A DNA stretch of 64,000 nucleotides, taken from assembly GCA_903922735.1 (NCBI GenBank), contig CAIXUZ010000049.1:1-64000 (forward strand). Reading direction: 5' to 3'. The notes beneath the pieces were generated by a model. The model was not told the DNA's origin. It was given only the letters and a program-made list of their open reading frames with translations, and did not search any database. This DNA comes from an uncultured Verrucomicrobia subdivision 3 bacterium. Its GTDB lineage: Bacteria > Verrucomicrobiota > Verrucomicrobiia > Limisphaerales > UBA11358. Shown one piece after another: positions 1 to 8,549 of this stretch; the first letter of the stretch is position 1, and each line of letters opens with the position of its first letter. The translations under genes were made by a program, and so were the position numbers.

Positions 1-379
1 CCTTTTAATAAAAAGAAGGAAAGAAAAATGACATCGCCCATGAATCTATTCTGAACCAGCGGCAGGGACCCGGTCAGGCGTTACGCTCGTTTTTCGTTAG
101 CAGGCAGCCCTTGGGCTGATCCTCGAGCCTAGACAGAGACAAGCGCCGCCTCGGACCGTGACCTGTTGATAACTTCGCCCTGTGAAAGCAGGCGAGTGGA
201 CTCACGTATCTCAGCATTGAAACCGCAGTCATGGCGTCCCTGCTGCTGACTCAGAATAGTTTGTGGAGTGACCAACCGGAAAATGAAAACTTTCGGAAAG
301 CAGACTTACTGCCCACTTGACATTATTAAGCCATATCAACGAAAAAAGCTGAGCCACGTGGGAACTGTGACGTGGCGAA
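1..379. other. Window edge without a recognisable gene
   Basis: I see no convincing gene in this stretch. The only reading frames are short (a 62-codon minus-strand frame at 229-417 and overlapping plus-strand frames) and their products look like chance translations. The region lies on the cassette side of the integron, so it could be a non-coding cassette or the chromosomal end of the array. I found no further GTTRRRY core site in it. Confidence 0.4.
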
Positions 380-441
380 TCCCAACGCTCAAGCGCAAAA
401 CGGATGCGCTCAACCACGTTGGCTCCGGCGACTGGTTAGGT
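380..441 (-). other. Probable attC recombination site of the cassette
   Basis: In the cassette reading direction (minus strand) the site begins with ACCTAAC (441-435), which matches the R'' consensus RYYYAAC. It begins four bases after the stop codon of the cassette gene. About 62 bp further on it ends with GTTGGGA (386-380), which matches the R' consensus GTTRRRY except at the last base. The two ends can pair. The interior can fold into a hairpin: CCAACG pairs with CGTTGG, and GAGCGCA lies opposite TGCGCTT. Length and position are typical of attC sites, but the left core is imperfect, so the exact left boundary is uncertain. Confidence 0.55.
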
Positions 442-915
442 GTCGTCATTTGGTGCTCTCTGACTGAATAAAAACCTGCGCGCAAATATGCTGCCACACG
501 CCAATATCGAAAAGCATGGCACGCTCAATGTCAATGCGGCCTGACAATGCCGGATGCGGTGCAAAACCGTAACACTGGCCAGACTGCGGAATAATGCCGC
601 GCTCATGCAACTGCGAAATCTGCAACGAAAGCAAATGATGCTCCTGCCACTCTTGCGAATTGACGAGCGATGAAAACTCCTCTGGCGTCGAAGCGACAGA
701 AGTGTATGTGCCCTCGATGACGGAAAACTCGTCAGTGCCGCCGTCTGAACGACGTAAAAACCAATCGCCGAACTTGGACATGAAAACTGGAGCAACTCGG
801 CCTGTAACTCGACCCGGCCAGTAACCAAGCCAAGTGCTAACATCAGACTCGGATAGCTTCTGGATCAGCAAATCATCCCATGTAAGTTTGAGGGACATAC
901 GCGACGACACCTAAC
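435..915 (-). mobile_element. Integron gene cassette
   Basis: The cassette is bounded by core sites: GTTAGGT on the minus strand at 915-909 (attI/cassette junction) and its complement ACCTAAC at 441-435 (attC R''). It holds one gene reading away from the integrase, with its start a few bases inside one end and its stop four bases from the other. This tight packing is characteristic of integron cassettes. The two ends are also a perfect 13-bp inverted repeat (435-447 and 903-915), longer than the 7-bp core alone requires. Confidence 0.65.
446..898 (-). CDS. Cassette-borne hypothetical protein, possibly SMI1/DUF1851-like
   Basis: A protein of about 150 residues with no signal peptide or membrane segment. 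Its C-terminal third (CYGFAPHPALSGRIDIERA) weakly resembles the end of SMI1/KNR4- or DUF1851-type proteins, many of which are immunity proteins against contact-dependent toxins. No toxin partner is visible, so this is a resemblance only. ATG at 898 is chosen as start; an in-frame GTG at 910 overlaps the core recombination site. No Shine-Dalgarno sequence precedes either, which is common for cassette genes that rely on transcription from the integron platform. The gene lies divergently from intI, the normal position of a first cassette. Confidence 0.6.
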   Translation of the reverse strand: MSLKLTWDDLLIQKLSESDVSTWLGYWPGRVTGRVAPVFMSKFGDWFLRRSDGGTDEFSVIEGTYTSVASTPEEFSSLVNSQEWQEHHLLSLQISQLHERGIIPQSGQCYGFAPHPALSGRIDIERAMLFDIGVWQHICAQVFIQSESTK

Positions 916-1006
916 TAATTAATTACTAGGAAACGATTCCTGCCAAGTTGATATTGGGGCAGAAACCGGGAATTGCCCTGAGTTTGGTTTCACAGTAATT
1001 TTTTAT
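916..1006. other. attI / integron platform region
   Basis: This 91-bp spacer separates the cassette core site from the integrase start. It would contain attI and the cassette promoter Pc (reading left) together with the intI promoter (reading right). It is AT-rich next to the core site (TAATTAATTA). Individual integrase-binding sites could not be assigned by eye. Confidence 0.45.
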
Positions 1007-2122
1007 ATGACTCTGCCATTCCGAAAGCAAGAGCATTTTGCCGGCAGCGTGCCGGACGCAGACGTGGGCAAGGTTCGCCCGGCCCGCCGCCCACCCGACC
1101 TGATTATTCCCAATCCCAAACTGAAGTTGTTGGATCAGGTGCGGGAAGTCATGCGGCTCAAACACTATTCCCTGCGCACCGAACGGGCTTATGGGGACTG
1201 GATCCGCCGGTATGTGAAGTTTCATGCCATGAAAAGCCGGGCGGACATGCTGCCGGGCCGGGAAAAAATGGAGCTGTTCCTGAGCGATCTGGCGGTGAAC
1301 GGCCAGGTGGCGGCAGCGACGCAGAATCAGGCGTTCAACGCGCTGCTGTTTCTTTACCGGGAGGTGCTGCAGGCGCCGCTGGCAGGCGTGCAAGCCGTGC
1401 GGGCGCAGCGACCGGTGAAGGTGCCCACGGTCCTCACGCCGGAGGAGGTCAACCAGGTCATGGCGGCCATGTCCGGTGCGCCGCTATTGGTGGTGAAGCT
1501 GATTTACGGGAGCGGGCTGCGCCTGATGGAGGCCTTGCGGCTGCGCATCAAAGACCTGGATTTTGCGATGAGCCAGGTGACGGTGCATGATGGGAAGGGA
1601 GCCAAGGACCGTTTCACGGTGTTGCCGGAGAGCCTGAAACCGGCTTTGCGGGAACATCTGGAGCGGGTGCGCCTGACGCACGCGGAGGATTTGCGTGCAG
1701 GTTTCGGCGCGGTGCATCTGCCGGGGGCGCTGGAGCGCAAGTGGCCGGGTGCCGCCAAAGAATGGGGCTGGCAATATGTGTTTCCGGCGCGAGGACTTTC
1801 GCGCGACCCGCGCCTGGGCGTCGTTCGCCGACATCATTTGGACGAGGCCACGGTGAACAAGGCCATCAAGGCGGCGCTCGGTCGGACGGGCCTGGTCAAA
1901 CGGGTGTCGAGCCACACGTTCCGGCATTCGTTTGCCACGCATCTGCTCCAGCGCGGGGCGGATATCCGCACCATCCAGGAATTGCTGGGGCATAATGATG
2001 TCTCGACGACGATGATTTACACGCATGTCCTGCGTCAGGGCGGACTGGGGTCAAAAGTCCGCTGGACGCCTAGCGGAGCGACAATGGGTGTTGGCAGGGG
2101 GAGACTAAAACCCCGTTTTTGA
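1007..2122 (+). CDS. intI: Integron integrase (tyrosine recombinase)
   Basis: A site-specific recombinase that inserts and excises cassettes between attI and attC. The SAM-like N-terminal domain spans roughly residues 38-130 ([19 protein letters not shown]). The catalytic domain carries the tyrosine-recombinase residues R172, H303, R306, H329 and nucleophile Y338. The IntI-specific insert that separates integron integrases from XerC/D is present at about residues 225-262 ([15 protein letters not shown] to WGWQYVFPA). At 371 residues it is slightly longer than the usual 320-340 because of N- and C-terminal tails. Nothing is truncated, so it may be active. The gene is divergent from the cassette, the standard integron arrangement. 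Confidence 0.93.
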   Translation: MTLPFRKQEHFAGSVPDADVGKVRPARRPPDLIIPNPKLKLLDQVREVMRLKHYSLRTERAYGDWIRRYVKFHAMKSRADMLPGREKMELFLSDLAVNGQVAAATQNQAFNALLFLYREVLQAPLAGVQAVRAQRPVKVPTVLTPEEVNQVMAAMSGAPLLVVKLIYGSGLRLMEALRLRIKDLDFAMSQVTVHDGKGAKDRFTVLPESLKPALREHLERVRLTHAEDLRAGFGAVHLPGALERKWPGAAKEWGWQYVFPARGLSRDPRLGVVRRHHLDEATVNKAIKAALGRTGLVKRVSSHTFRHSFATHLLQRGADIRTIQELLGHNDVSTTMIYTHVLRQGGLGSKVRWTPSGATMGVGRGRLKPRF

Positions 2123-2270
2123 CCCCTTCTGGGATTTTTCCTCCAGCATCCCACTGTCCAGTAAGGTGACAAAATGCGTGGCGGGGCATTTTCAAGCCAA
2201 CCCGCTCGATTCCAGCCGGTTCCAGCGAAAAAACCCGACGGCCGGCCCATTTTCATCATGTGTTGTGTCA

Positions 2271-2711
2271 GACAACGGCATTGATGTGTTCCATTTCACA
2301 TGTGCGGCGAGACATTTCACATGTGCGCGGTCACATTTCTCATGTGCGGAGCCACGCCGCACATGTGCGGCGTGACATTTCTCATGTGGGCTGTCACATT
2401 TCTCATGTGCGGAGTCACGCCGCACATGTGGGGCGTGACATTTCACATGTGCGGTGTGGCAATTCACATGTGCGGTGGCAGACAACACATGTGTTATGGA
2501 AGACAACCGCAGGGTTGTTCAGGGCAGCGGCATGGATGGTTGAACCAGCCGCATGGTTGTCTTTCGGTTCACCTGCGCGGCGAGAAAGTTCACCTGGGCG
2601 GGGGAAGCCAACGGCATCGATGGCTGAGCCAACGGCATGGCTGTTCCAGACAACAGCATGGCTGCCTTTCCCTTCTCATGGGCGGCGGAAAGCGGCACCG
2701 GTGCGGAAAAC
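2271..2711. repeat. 21-bp dyad tandem array A
   Basis: Twenty-one units follow in a strict 21-bp period; units starting with GACAAC recur at 2271, 2481 and 2502 in exact phase. Most units are centred on a self-complementary core (CACATGTG, CCTGCGCGG or GGCATGG-type). One stretch at 2353-2374 is a perfect 22-nt palindrome. The first half has CACATGTG cores and the second half diverges to GCATGG cores. Because 21 is a multiple of three, several frames stay open and give spurious heptad proteins. The array lies between intI and the FN3-like gene. Confidence 0.9.
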
Positions 2712-2903
2712 TTATCCACAGGCGGAGCGGTAACCAATCACGGGGGCGATAGGCGGCGACCACCCGTAACCGATTGGCATCGCGTCGGAATGTTTAGCAT
2801 TAATTACGAATATAATTATCACAAGTCATTCAATGTTAATAACTTGTATCCATGTTAACAATTCTGGATTTCATTTTCCAGGAATCGTGTCTTAAGTCGC
2901 CTC

Positions 2904-3617
2904 ATGCCTGTGCCTACTTGGAATTCCGGAAAACCCAGCGACACGTGGAATGCCGCCGGGCTGGTCTGGGGGCCCGCAGGCTCAACCAAAACAAACCAAA
3001 TGAACAAACACGTATCGTTGGGATTCAAAAAGAAAAAAGATGGCGACCTGGTCCCCTTCGCCCAAGGCGTGCATGATGGATTGCAGGCGCACGCCACCAC
3101 GTTCGCCGGGCTGCCCGTCACGCTGATCGCGCTGCTCGCGGCGCTCACGGACTTCACCGCCAAATATAATGCGGCCATCAAGGGCAGCGAGGCGCAGACA
3201 CAGGCCCGGATTGCCGCGCGCGAGGTGTTGATCGGCCTGTTGTCGCAATTGGCCGCGTATGTGGAGGGCGTGGCGCTGGGCAATGCGGACACCATCCGCT
3301 CCGCCGGTTTTGATCCGGTCAGCCACGATCATCATGCGCCGGTGACGTTGACCAAACCGGTCATTGACCGGGTCGTCAACAATGTCAGCGGTGCGGTGCA
3401 GTTGCGCGTGAACATGCAGCCCAACGTGCATTCGCTGAATGTGCAATACCGCAGCGGCAGCGGCGCGTGGCTGGACGGCGGCAGCTTCCCCTCCAGCCGA
3501 CTCGTCATCGTGTCCGGCCTGACGCCGGGAACTTTGTATGAATTCCGCGTGATGTTCGTGGGCGGCAGCACCAACACCAGCGAGTGGAGCGACAGCGTCA
3601 ACCATATCTGCGCCTGA
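2904..3617 (+). CDS. Fibronectin type III-like protein (copy 1 of a duplicated module)
   Basis: Function unknown. The N-terminal half is helical and alanine-rich (VTLIALLAALTDFTAKYNAA). The C-terminal ~100 residues form an FN3-like domain with the typical end LTPGTLYEFRVMFVGG..SEWSDS. The first 32 residues (MPVPTWNSGKPSDTWNAAG) look like a leader. An internal ATG at 3000 (MNKHVSLGF) aligns with the MAKVKLGLG start of the paralogue near 46105, so translation may start there. There is no obvious Sec signal. It is followed after 87 bp by the coiled-coil gene and preceded by array A; the same order occurs in inverted orientation at 46629-44873. Confidence 0.7.
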   Translation: MPVPTWNSGKPSDTWNAAGLVWGPAGSTKTNQMNKHVSLGFKKKKDGDLVPFAQGVHDGLQAHATTFAGLPVTLIALLAALTDFTAKYNAAIKGSEAQTQARIAAREVLIGLLSQLAAYVEGVALGNADTIRSAGFDPVSHDHHAPVTLTKPVIDRVVNNVSGAVQLRVNMQPNVHSLNVQYRSGSGAWLDGGSFPSSRLVIVSGLTPGTLYEFRVMFVGGSTNTSEWSDSVNHICA

Positions 3618-3704
3618 CCGGGCTGGTGAGGAACAGGGCGCGGGGCTGGTTTCCATGATTCGCCGGCCTCGCGCGATTTAATCTTCAAAACGAAAGGATT
3701 GTTT

Positions 3705-4202
3705 ATGGCTTTTAATCCGACTTTACCCGTGGAAAACACGCCGCTCGACGCCGCGCAGATGCGCGACCAGTTCAACGGCCTCAAGGCGCTCATCGACGCG
3801 CAGGCGACCCTGATCAGCGCGCAGACCACCCAAATCAACGCGCAGGCGGCGCAGCTGGCGGACCAGCAAATCCAGATCGCCGGTTTGCAAGCGCATTTCC
3901 CGCTGTCGGTGCCGGAGATCAGCAGCGATCTGAGTTCCTCCGCCGATGGCAGCATCGACAAAAGCCTGGTGCCCGCCGCGCCGGAGGCGTGGCAATGTGT
4001 CGTGACCGTCAGCAGCGGCATCGACCCCAATCAGGATTTGTCCAATTGCACGTTGCTCCCCGTGTTGTCCGGCAGCACGGACGGCGGCACAGTTTGGACG
4101 AAGCATGGCGGTAACGGCGGGGTCGCCCCGCTGGTGGCCATGCGTTATCGGGTGGGCGGCCAGTGGAGCCCGTTCTCCGCCTGGGTGATGTCCGAGTCCT
4201 GA
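3705..4202 (+). CDS. Coiled-coil protein paired with the FN3-like gene (copy 1)
   Basis: A protein of 165 residues from ATG 3705, preceded by AAAGGA at a good distance; a TTG two codons upstream is less likely. The N-terminus (FNPTLPVENTPLDAAQMRDQF) is followed by a glutamine/alanine-rich coiled coil of about 45 residues (SAQTTQINAQAAQLADQQIQI) and a compact C-terminal domain ending in GQWSPFSAWVMSES. From QIQIAGLQAHFPL to the end it is almost identical to the product of 44873-45328, so the two are recent paralogues or gene-converted. The name 'coiled coil' describes what is seen; I do not recognise a function. Confidence 0.7.
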   Translation: MAFNPTLPVENTPLDAAQMRDQFNGLKALIDAQATLISAQTTQINAQAAQLADQQIQIAGLQAHFPLSVPEISSDLSSSADGSIDKSLVPAAPEAWQCVVTVSSGIDPNQDLSNCTLLPVLSGSTDGGTVWTKHGGNGGVAPLVAMRYRVGGQWSPFSAWVMSES

Positions 4203-4209
4203 AGGAAAA

Positions 4210-4258
4210 CGTTCAACGTTTAGGGTTCGGCGTTCAGAGTTCAACATCCAACATCGGT
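4210..4258. repeat. Heptanucleotide tandem repeat
   Basis: Seven consecutive degenerate 7-mers of the type CGTTCAA / CGTTTAG / GGTTCGG / AGTTCAA / CATCCAA lie directly after the coiled-coil gene. They resemble the heptanucleotide STRR elements described from cyanobacteria. Related 7-mers recur at 57403-57485 and inside hypF at 60084-60118. Confidence 0.75.
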
Positions 4259-4270
4259 GGCTGCCGGAAA

Positions 4271-4348
4271 GGCGGAATGTTTTACCTTTATCTTCTTCGC
4301 GCCCTTCGCGCGAATCCGGCCGCTGCCCGATGAGGTGGTCGGGTTTTG
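4271..4348 (+). repeat. Module flank repeat, copy 1
   Basis: This 78-nt stretch is nearly identical to the reverse complement of 44755-44832; both lie just downstream of the coiled-coil gene of their module. It contains CTTCTTCGCGCCCTTCGCGC. The match shows that the duplication of the module extends beyond the coding sequence. Confidence 0.8.
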
Positions 4349-4459
4349 ATTTGAGACTCGTCACCTCGTCTCCTACGGGAGAGGGCTTGCTTGTTTCCGC
4401 GTCTTGAATAAACCGGGCGCTGGAGTCCTAGCGGACGGCCACCATTGCGGAGGGCCACC

Positions 4460-6526
4460 ATGGCGGACGGCCACACCATTCCCGAAGCCGCGCCCCCTCA
4501 TCCCACCCGCAAAACACTTTACAGTTTTTCCACAAATCCGCAGAGTATCAGCGTGTTGACTGAAAGTGATTCACGGGTTCAGCCGGAGTTGCCAGCTCCC
4601 GTTGCCCCGGTGACAGACAAATTCACCGCTGATTTACAGACCGCCTTGAAACGGTCGCAGGATTTCCTTTTGTCCGAACAAAAACCGGAGGGCTTTTGGG
4701 TCGGCGAGCTGATGGTGGATTCCACCCTCGTCTCGGACACGGTCGCCTATCACCATTGGAACGGGAAGGTGGACCAGGAATGGCAGCGCAAGGCGGTCAA
4801 TCACATTTTCTCCATGCAGTTGCCGGACGGCGGCTGGAATATCTATCACGGCGGCCCGTCGGAAGTGAATGCCACCATCAAGGCCTATCTCGCACTGAAA
4901 CTCGCCGGCGTTTCAGTGAAAGATCCGCGCATGTTGAAGGCCCGCGAGGTGGCGCTGCGTTTCGGCGGCGTGCCGCGCATGAACACCTTCTCCAAGCTGT
5001 ATCTCGCGCTCATCGGTCTTTATCCGTGGGAATATGTCCCGACGATTCCATGCGAAGTGCTGCTCATCGGCAAATGGTTCCATGTGAATTTCTGGGATAT
5101 GAGCAACTGGTCGCGGGGAATGCTCGTGCCGCTGGCGATCATCAACCATTTCAAGCCGACGCATCCGGTGGGGGTCACGCTCGACGAGCTTTATCCCGAA
5201 GGCATCCACGAGCGCGACCTCGCGCTCGCGCCTGATCCGGAAAAGATTTCCCTCCGCAACTTTTTCCTGTGGCTCGACCGGCTGCACAAACTGGCGGAAT
5301 GGTTCGCCGAACACAGCATTCATCCGTTCCGCAAAACCGCGCTCAAACGCTGCGAACAGTGGATGTTCGAACGCTTCGAAGGCAGCGACGGGCTGGCGGC
5401 GATTTTCCCCGCCATGCTGAATGCGCTGATCGCGCTCAAGTCGCTGGGCTATCCCGACGACCACCCGCAGGTGATCCGCGCCGCGCAGGAACTGAAGAAA
5501 CTCGAACACGAAACCATCGACAGTGTGCGCATTGAACCGTGCTTCTCGCCCGTGTGGGACACAGCCATCGTCGCCATCTGCCTGCGCGAATCGGGCATTC
5601 CGGGCGACCATCCCAAATTGAAACGCGCCGCCGAATGGCTGATGGAAAAGGAAATCCGCTTTGCCGGCGACTGGATCCATAAAAATCCCGCAAAGGTCGA
5701 GCCGAGCGGCTGGGTGTTTGAATACGCCAACAAATGGAACCCCGATGTGGACGACACCGCCATGGTCCTGCTCGCGCTGCGATTAATTTCCACGGATAAC
5801 CCCGCGAAACGCGACGAATGCTTCCAGCGCGGCCTCAAGTGGATGATGACCTTCCAGTGTAAGGACGGCGGCTGGGCTGCCTTCGACAAAGATTGCACCA
5901 AGAATATTCTGGAAAAGGTTCCCTTCGCCGACCATAACGCCATGCTCGATCCCGAGTGCGCGGACATCACCGCGCGCATCCTGGAATTGCTCGGCTATGA
6001 AAAATGGGACCATGCCAATCCACAGATTCACGATGCCATTGACTATGTCCGCCGCCAACAGGAGGAAGATGGCTCGTGGTATGGACGCTGGGGCGTCAAT
6101 TACATCTATGGCACCTGGCAAGTCTTGCGCGGGATGCGAGCGTTGAACCTGAACATGAACGAAGACTGGCTCCAACGCGGCAAAGCATGGCTGGAAAGCG
6201 TTCAACTGGAAGACGGCGGCTGGGGCGAACGCTGCAACACCTACGACGATCCGGTTTTCAAAGGTCAGGGACCGAGCACCGCCTCGCAAACCGCTTGGGC
6301 CGTCATGGGTCTATGCGCCTTTGGCGACCCCGACAATCCCGCGCTCAAACGCGGCATCGAATATCTTTGCCGCACGCAAAATGCCGACGGTTCTTGGACC
6401 GAAGCCGAGACGACCGGCACTGGTTTCCCGAAAGTCTTTTATCTTAAATACGACATGTATCGGAACGCCTGGCCGCTGCTCGCGCTCGGCACTTACCGGC
6501 AAATCTGCGAAGGCGCCAGACGGTGA
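4460..6526 (+). CDS. shc: Squalene-hopene cyclase
   Basis: Cyclises squalene to hopene/hopanol, the committed step of hopanoid synthesis; the enzyme is a monotopic membrane protein. The product is 688 residues from ATG 4460, which is preceded by GGAGGG five bases upstream; a TTG at 4445 is an unlikely alternative. The catalytic DxDD motif is seen as DVDDTAM near residues 429-432. Several QW-type repeats are present (QLPDGGWNIYHGG, QCKDGGWAAFDKD, QEEDGSWYGRWG, QLEDGGWGE), and GTWQVLRGM matches the family's C-terminal region. Length fits the family (about 630-720). No other hopanoid genes are adjacent. It is followed after one base by a secreted beta-helix gene, suggesting co-transcription. Confidence 0.93.
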   Translation: MADGHTIPEAAPPHPTRKTLYSFSTNPQSISVLTESDSRVQPELPAPVAPVTDKFTADLQTALKRSQDFLLSEQKPEGFWVGELMVDSTLVSDTVAYHHWNGKVDQEWQRKAVNHIFSMQLPDGGWNIYHGGPSEVNATIKAYLALKLAGVSVKDPRMLKAREVALRFGGVPRMNTFSKLYLALIGLYPWEYVPTIPCEVLLIGKWFHVNFWDMSNWSRGMLVPLAIINHFKPTHPVGVTLDELYPEGIHERDLALAPDPEKISLRNFFLWLDRLHKLAEWFAEHSIHPFRKTALKRCEQWMFERFEGSDGLAAIFPAMLNALIALKSLGYPDDHPQVIRAAQELKKLEHETIDSVRIEPCFSPVWDTAIVAICLRESGIPGDHPKLKRAAEWLMEKEIRFAGDWIHKNPAKVEPSGWVFEYANKWNPDVDDTAMVLLALRLISTDNPAKRDECFQRGLKWMMTFQCKDGGWAAFDKDCTKNILEKVPFADHNAMLDPECADITARILELLGYEKWDHANPQIHDAIDYVRRQQEEDGSWYGRWGVNYIYGTWQVLRGMRALNLNMNEDWLQRGKAWLESVQLEDGGWGERCNTYDDPVFKGQGPSTASQTAWAVMGLCAFGDPDNPALKRGIEYLCRTQNADGSWTEAETTGTGFPKVFYLKYDMYRNAWPLLALGTYRQICEGARR

Positions 6527-6527
6527 A

Positions 6528-8441
6528 ATGAAAAATCCATTTTCATTTCGGACCCCGGTCCGAAAGCTGTTCCGATTGTCGGTTTTGGGCGCGATCTGTC
6601 TTTTTCCAGCTTTGTCTCCGGCAGCCGACCCAACCGACACTTCAGCCGGCATCACATATTATGTCAGCAGTTCCAGCGGCAATGACCAAGCCGATGGACA
6701 CACACCTCAAACGGCCTGGCGCACCTTGGACCGTGTAAACTCCGCCTCCCTTAAACCGGGGGACCGGGTTTTATTTCAGCGCGACAACCTGTGGCGTGGC
6801 CAACTTCTGCCCCAAAGCGGTGCGGACGGCAAACCAGTGACTTACGGTGCGTATGGCACCGGCGCCAAGCCGATTTTGCAAGGCTCCGTCGCCAGGGACG
6901 CTGCGAACGAATGGGTGCAAAGCGAAAAAAACATCTGGTCCACGCTGCCGCCGACTTTTCGCGAAGGTGCCGTCCGCGCCGATCTGAGCGGCATCAAATG
7001 GAAGCTGCATACCGAGGCTGGGGCCGCGGCAGACTTCAAAGGGACGGACGGCGCGGCAACCGATTATCATCTCGCTTGCCGGCAGGCGGGCACGCGCCCG
7101 AATCACATCCAGCTGGTCATCGCGCCGCTGGCGGTCAACGCCGGCGAACGGCTGGCTTTTCATTTTCGCGCACGCAGCAGCCAGCCAGTCATCTGGGTTC
7201 CGGCGGCCGTCATCAAAGCCACCGTACCTTACACGCCCTACGGCCACGACATCGGCGTCGCGCCGCGCATCGGGACGGAGTGGCAGGATTTCACGATCTA
7301 TTTGCAAATCGACCGCACGGCCGACGATGCGCGCATCAACTTCTCGCTCGGCACCGCGCTGCCGGCCGGCATCGAGCTGTGGTTGCAGCCGGGCAGAATT
7401 TTCGCCGCGCTTGGTTCGCCCGAACCGCTGTTGGACGCCGATGTGGGCAACATCATTTTTGACCACGGACAAATTTGCGGCGTCAAAAAATGGCAGCGCG
7501 AGGACCTGCGCCGGAACGACGATTATTTTTATGATCAGGCCGGGCGCAAAGTCTGGCTCTACTCCGATTCTCCCCCGACCACACACCATCACAGCATCGA
7601 ACTGGCGCTGAAAAAACATATCATCGACGAAGGCGGCCGCCACCATGTGACCTATGAAGACTTGCAGTTGCGCTACGGCGCGGCCCACGGCATTGGCGGC
7701 GGCAACACCAGTTACATCACCGTGCGCCGGTGCGACATTTATTTTATCGGGGGCGGGCATCAGTTGACGCGGCCGGATGGAAAACCGGTGCGCTTCGGAA
7801 ACGGCATTGAATTCTGGAATGGCGGACGGCACAACCTGGTGGAACATTGCCGGCTGTGGGAAATCTATGACGCCGCACTGACCAATCAGGGCAATGGTCC
7901 TGATTCCGAACAGGTGGACATCACCTACTGCCACAACGTCATCTGGAATTCGGAATATTCCTTTGAGTATTGGAACCGGCCGGAAACGGTGAAAACGGAG
8001 AATATCTTGTTTGAACACAACACCTGCGTGGACGCCGGCTATGGCTGGGGACACAACCAGCGTCCCGACAGGAACGGGCGCCATTTGATGTTTGGATTCA
8101 ATCCCGCCATCACCCGGGAAATGGTGATTCGCAACAATATCTTTTGCAACGCCACGGATAGCTGTCTCCGCATGAATAACGACTGGCACACCCATCTGAA
8201 ACTGGATCATAATCTCTGGTTTCAACCGGCCGGCCCGCTCTTCACGATTCTGCGCCACAACTTCACCGCGGATCAACTGGAGGACTATCGCACCGCCACC
8301 GGGTTTGACCTCCGCTCTGTCATCGCCGCCCCGAACTTCCGCAACGCCGCCCAGCGGGACTATCGCCTTGCCCCCGGCAGTCCCGGCCTCAAGTGGACGA
8401 CCGGAGGCCAATCTTGCGGCGCAATTTTCATCGCCGAATAA
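6528..8441 (+). CDS. Secreted right-handed beta-helix protein
   Basis: A 637-residue protein starting at ATG 6528, one base after the shc stop. It has a Sec signal (basic FRTPVRKLFR, then LSVLGAICLFPALSPAADP). After the signal comes the YYVSSSSGNDQADGHTPQTAWRTLD pattern that opens many pectate-lyase-like or polysaccharide-active beta-helix proteins. A jelly-roll-like insert may lie near residues 150-300. Parallel beta-helix repeats with short N-rich turns follow (VEHCRLWEIYDAALTNQG, NILFEHNTCVDAGYG, MVIRNNIFCNA). It probably acts on or binds extracellular polysaccharide. The exact enzyme class cannot be read from the sequence. Confidence 0.8.
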   Translation: MKNPFSFRTPVRKLFRLSVLGAICLFPALSPAADPTDTSAGITYYVSSSSGNDQADGHTPQTAWRTLDRVNSASLKPGDRVLFQRDNLWRGQLLPQSGADGKPVTYGAYGTGAKPILQGSVARDAANEWVQSEKNIWSTLPPTFREGAVRADLSGIKWKLHTEAGAAADFKGTDGAATDYHLACRQAGTRPNHIQLVIAPLAVNAGERLAFHFRARSSQPVIWVPAAVIKATVPYTPYGHDIGVAPRIGTEWQDFTIYLQIDRTADDARINFSLGTALPAGIELWLQPGRIFAALGSPEPLLDADVGNIIFDHGQICGVKKWQREDLRRNDDYFYDQAGRKVWLYSDSPPTTHHHSIELALKKHIIDEGGRHHVTYEDLQLRYGAAHGIGGGNTSYITVRRCDIYFIGGGHQLTRPDGKPVRFGNGIEFWNGGRHNLVEHCRLWEIYDAALTNQGNGPDSEQVDITYCHNVIWNSEYSFEYWNRPETVKTENILFEHNTCVDAGYGWGHNQRPDRNGRHLMFGFNPAITREMVIRNNIFCNATDSCLRMNNDWHTHLKLDHNLWFQPAGPLFTILRHNFTADQLEDYRTATGFDLRSVIAAPNFRNAAQRDYRLAPGSPGLKWTTGGQSCGAIFIAE

Positions 8442-8549
8442 CGACAACAGGTTTTTATCAAAACCCACCGTCCCGCCCGCCGCCTGCAAACCCACAGCCA
8501 TTTGAAAATTCTTTCGCCAGCGAAATTAAATCGCTAGCCTTGGCGCCCG

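Noticed and set aside
1..434. Further integron cassettes left of the first
   Set aside because: No second GTTRRRY / RYYYAAC pair at suitable distance and no credible gene in this stretch.
2271..2711. CRISPR array
   Set aside because: Units are contiguous 21-bp repeats with no unique spacers and no cas genes nearby; the same holds for 46378-46629.
2300..2752. Protein of heptad repeats (MCGETFHMCAV type) encoded by array A
   Set aside because: A 21-bp array is open in several frames on both strands by arithmetic alone; no ribosome-binding site or non-repetitive domain supports a gene.
6771..8501. 576-codon minus-strand frame
   Set aside because: Antisense of the beta-helix protein, which has a clear signal peptide and repeat pattern.
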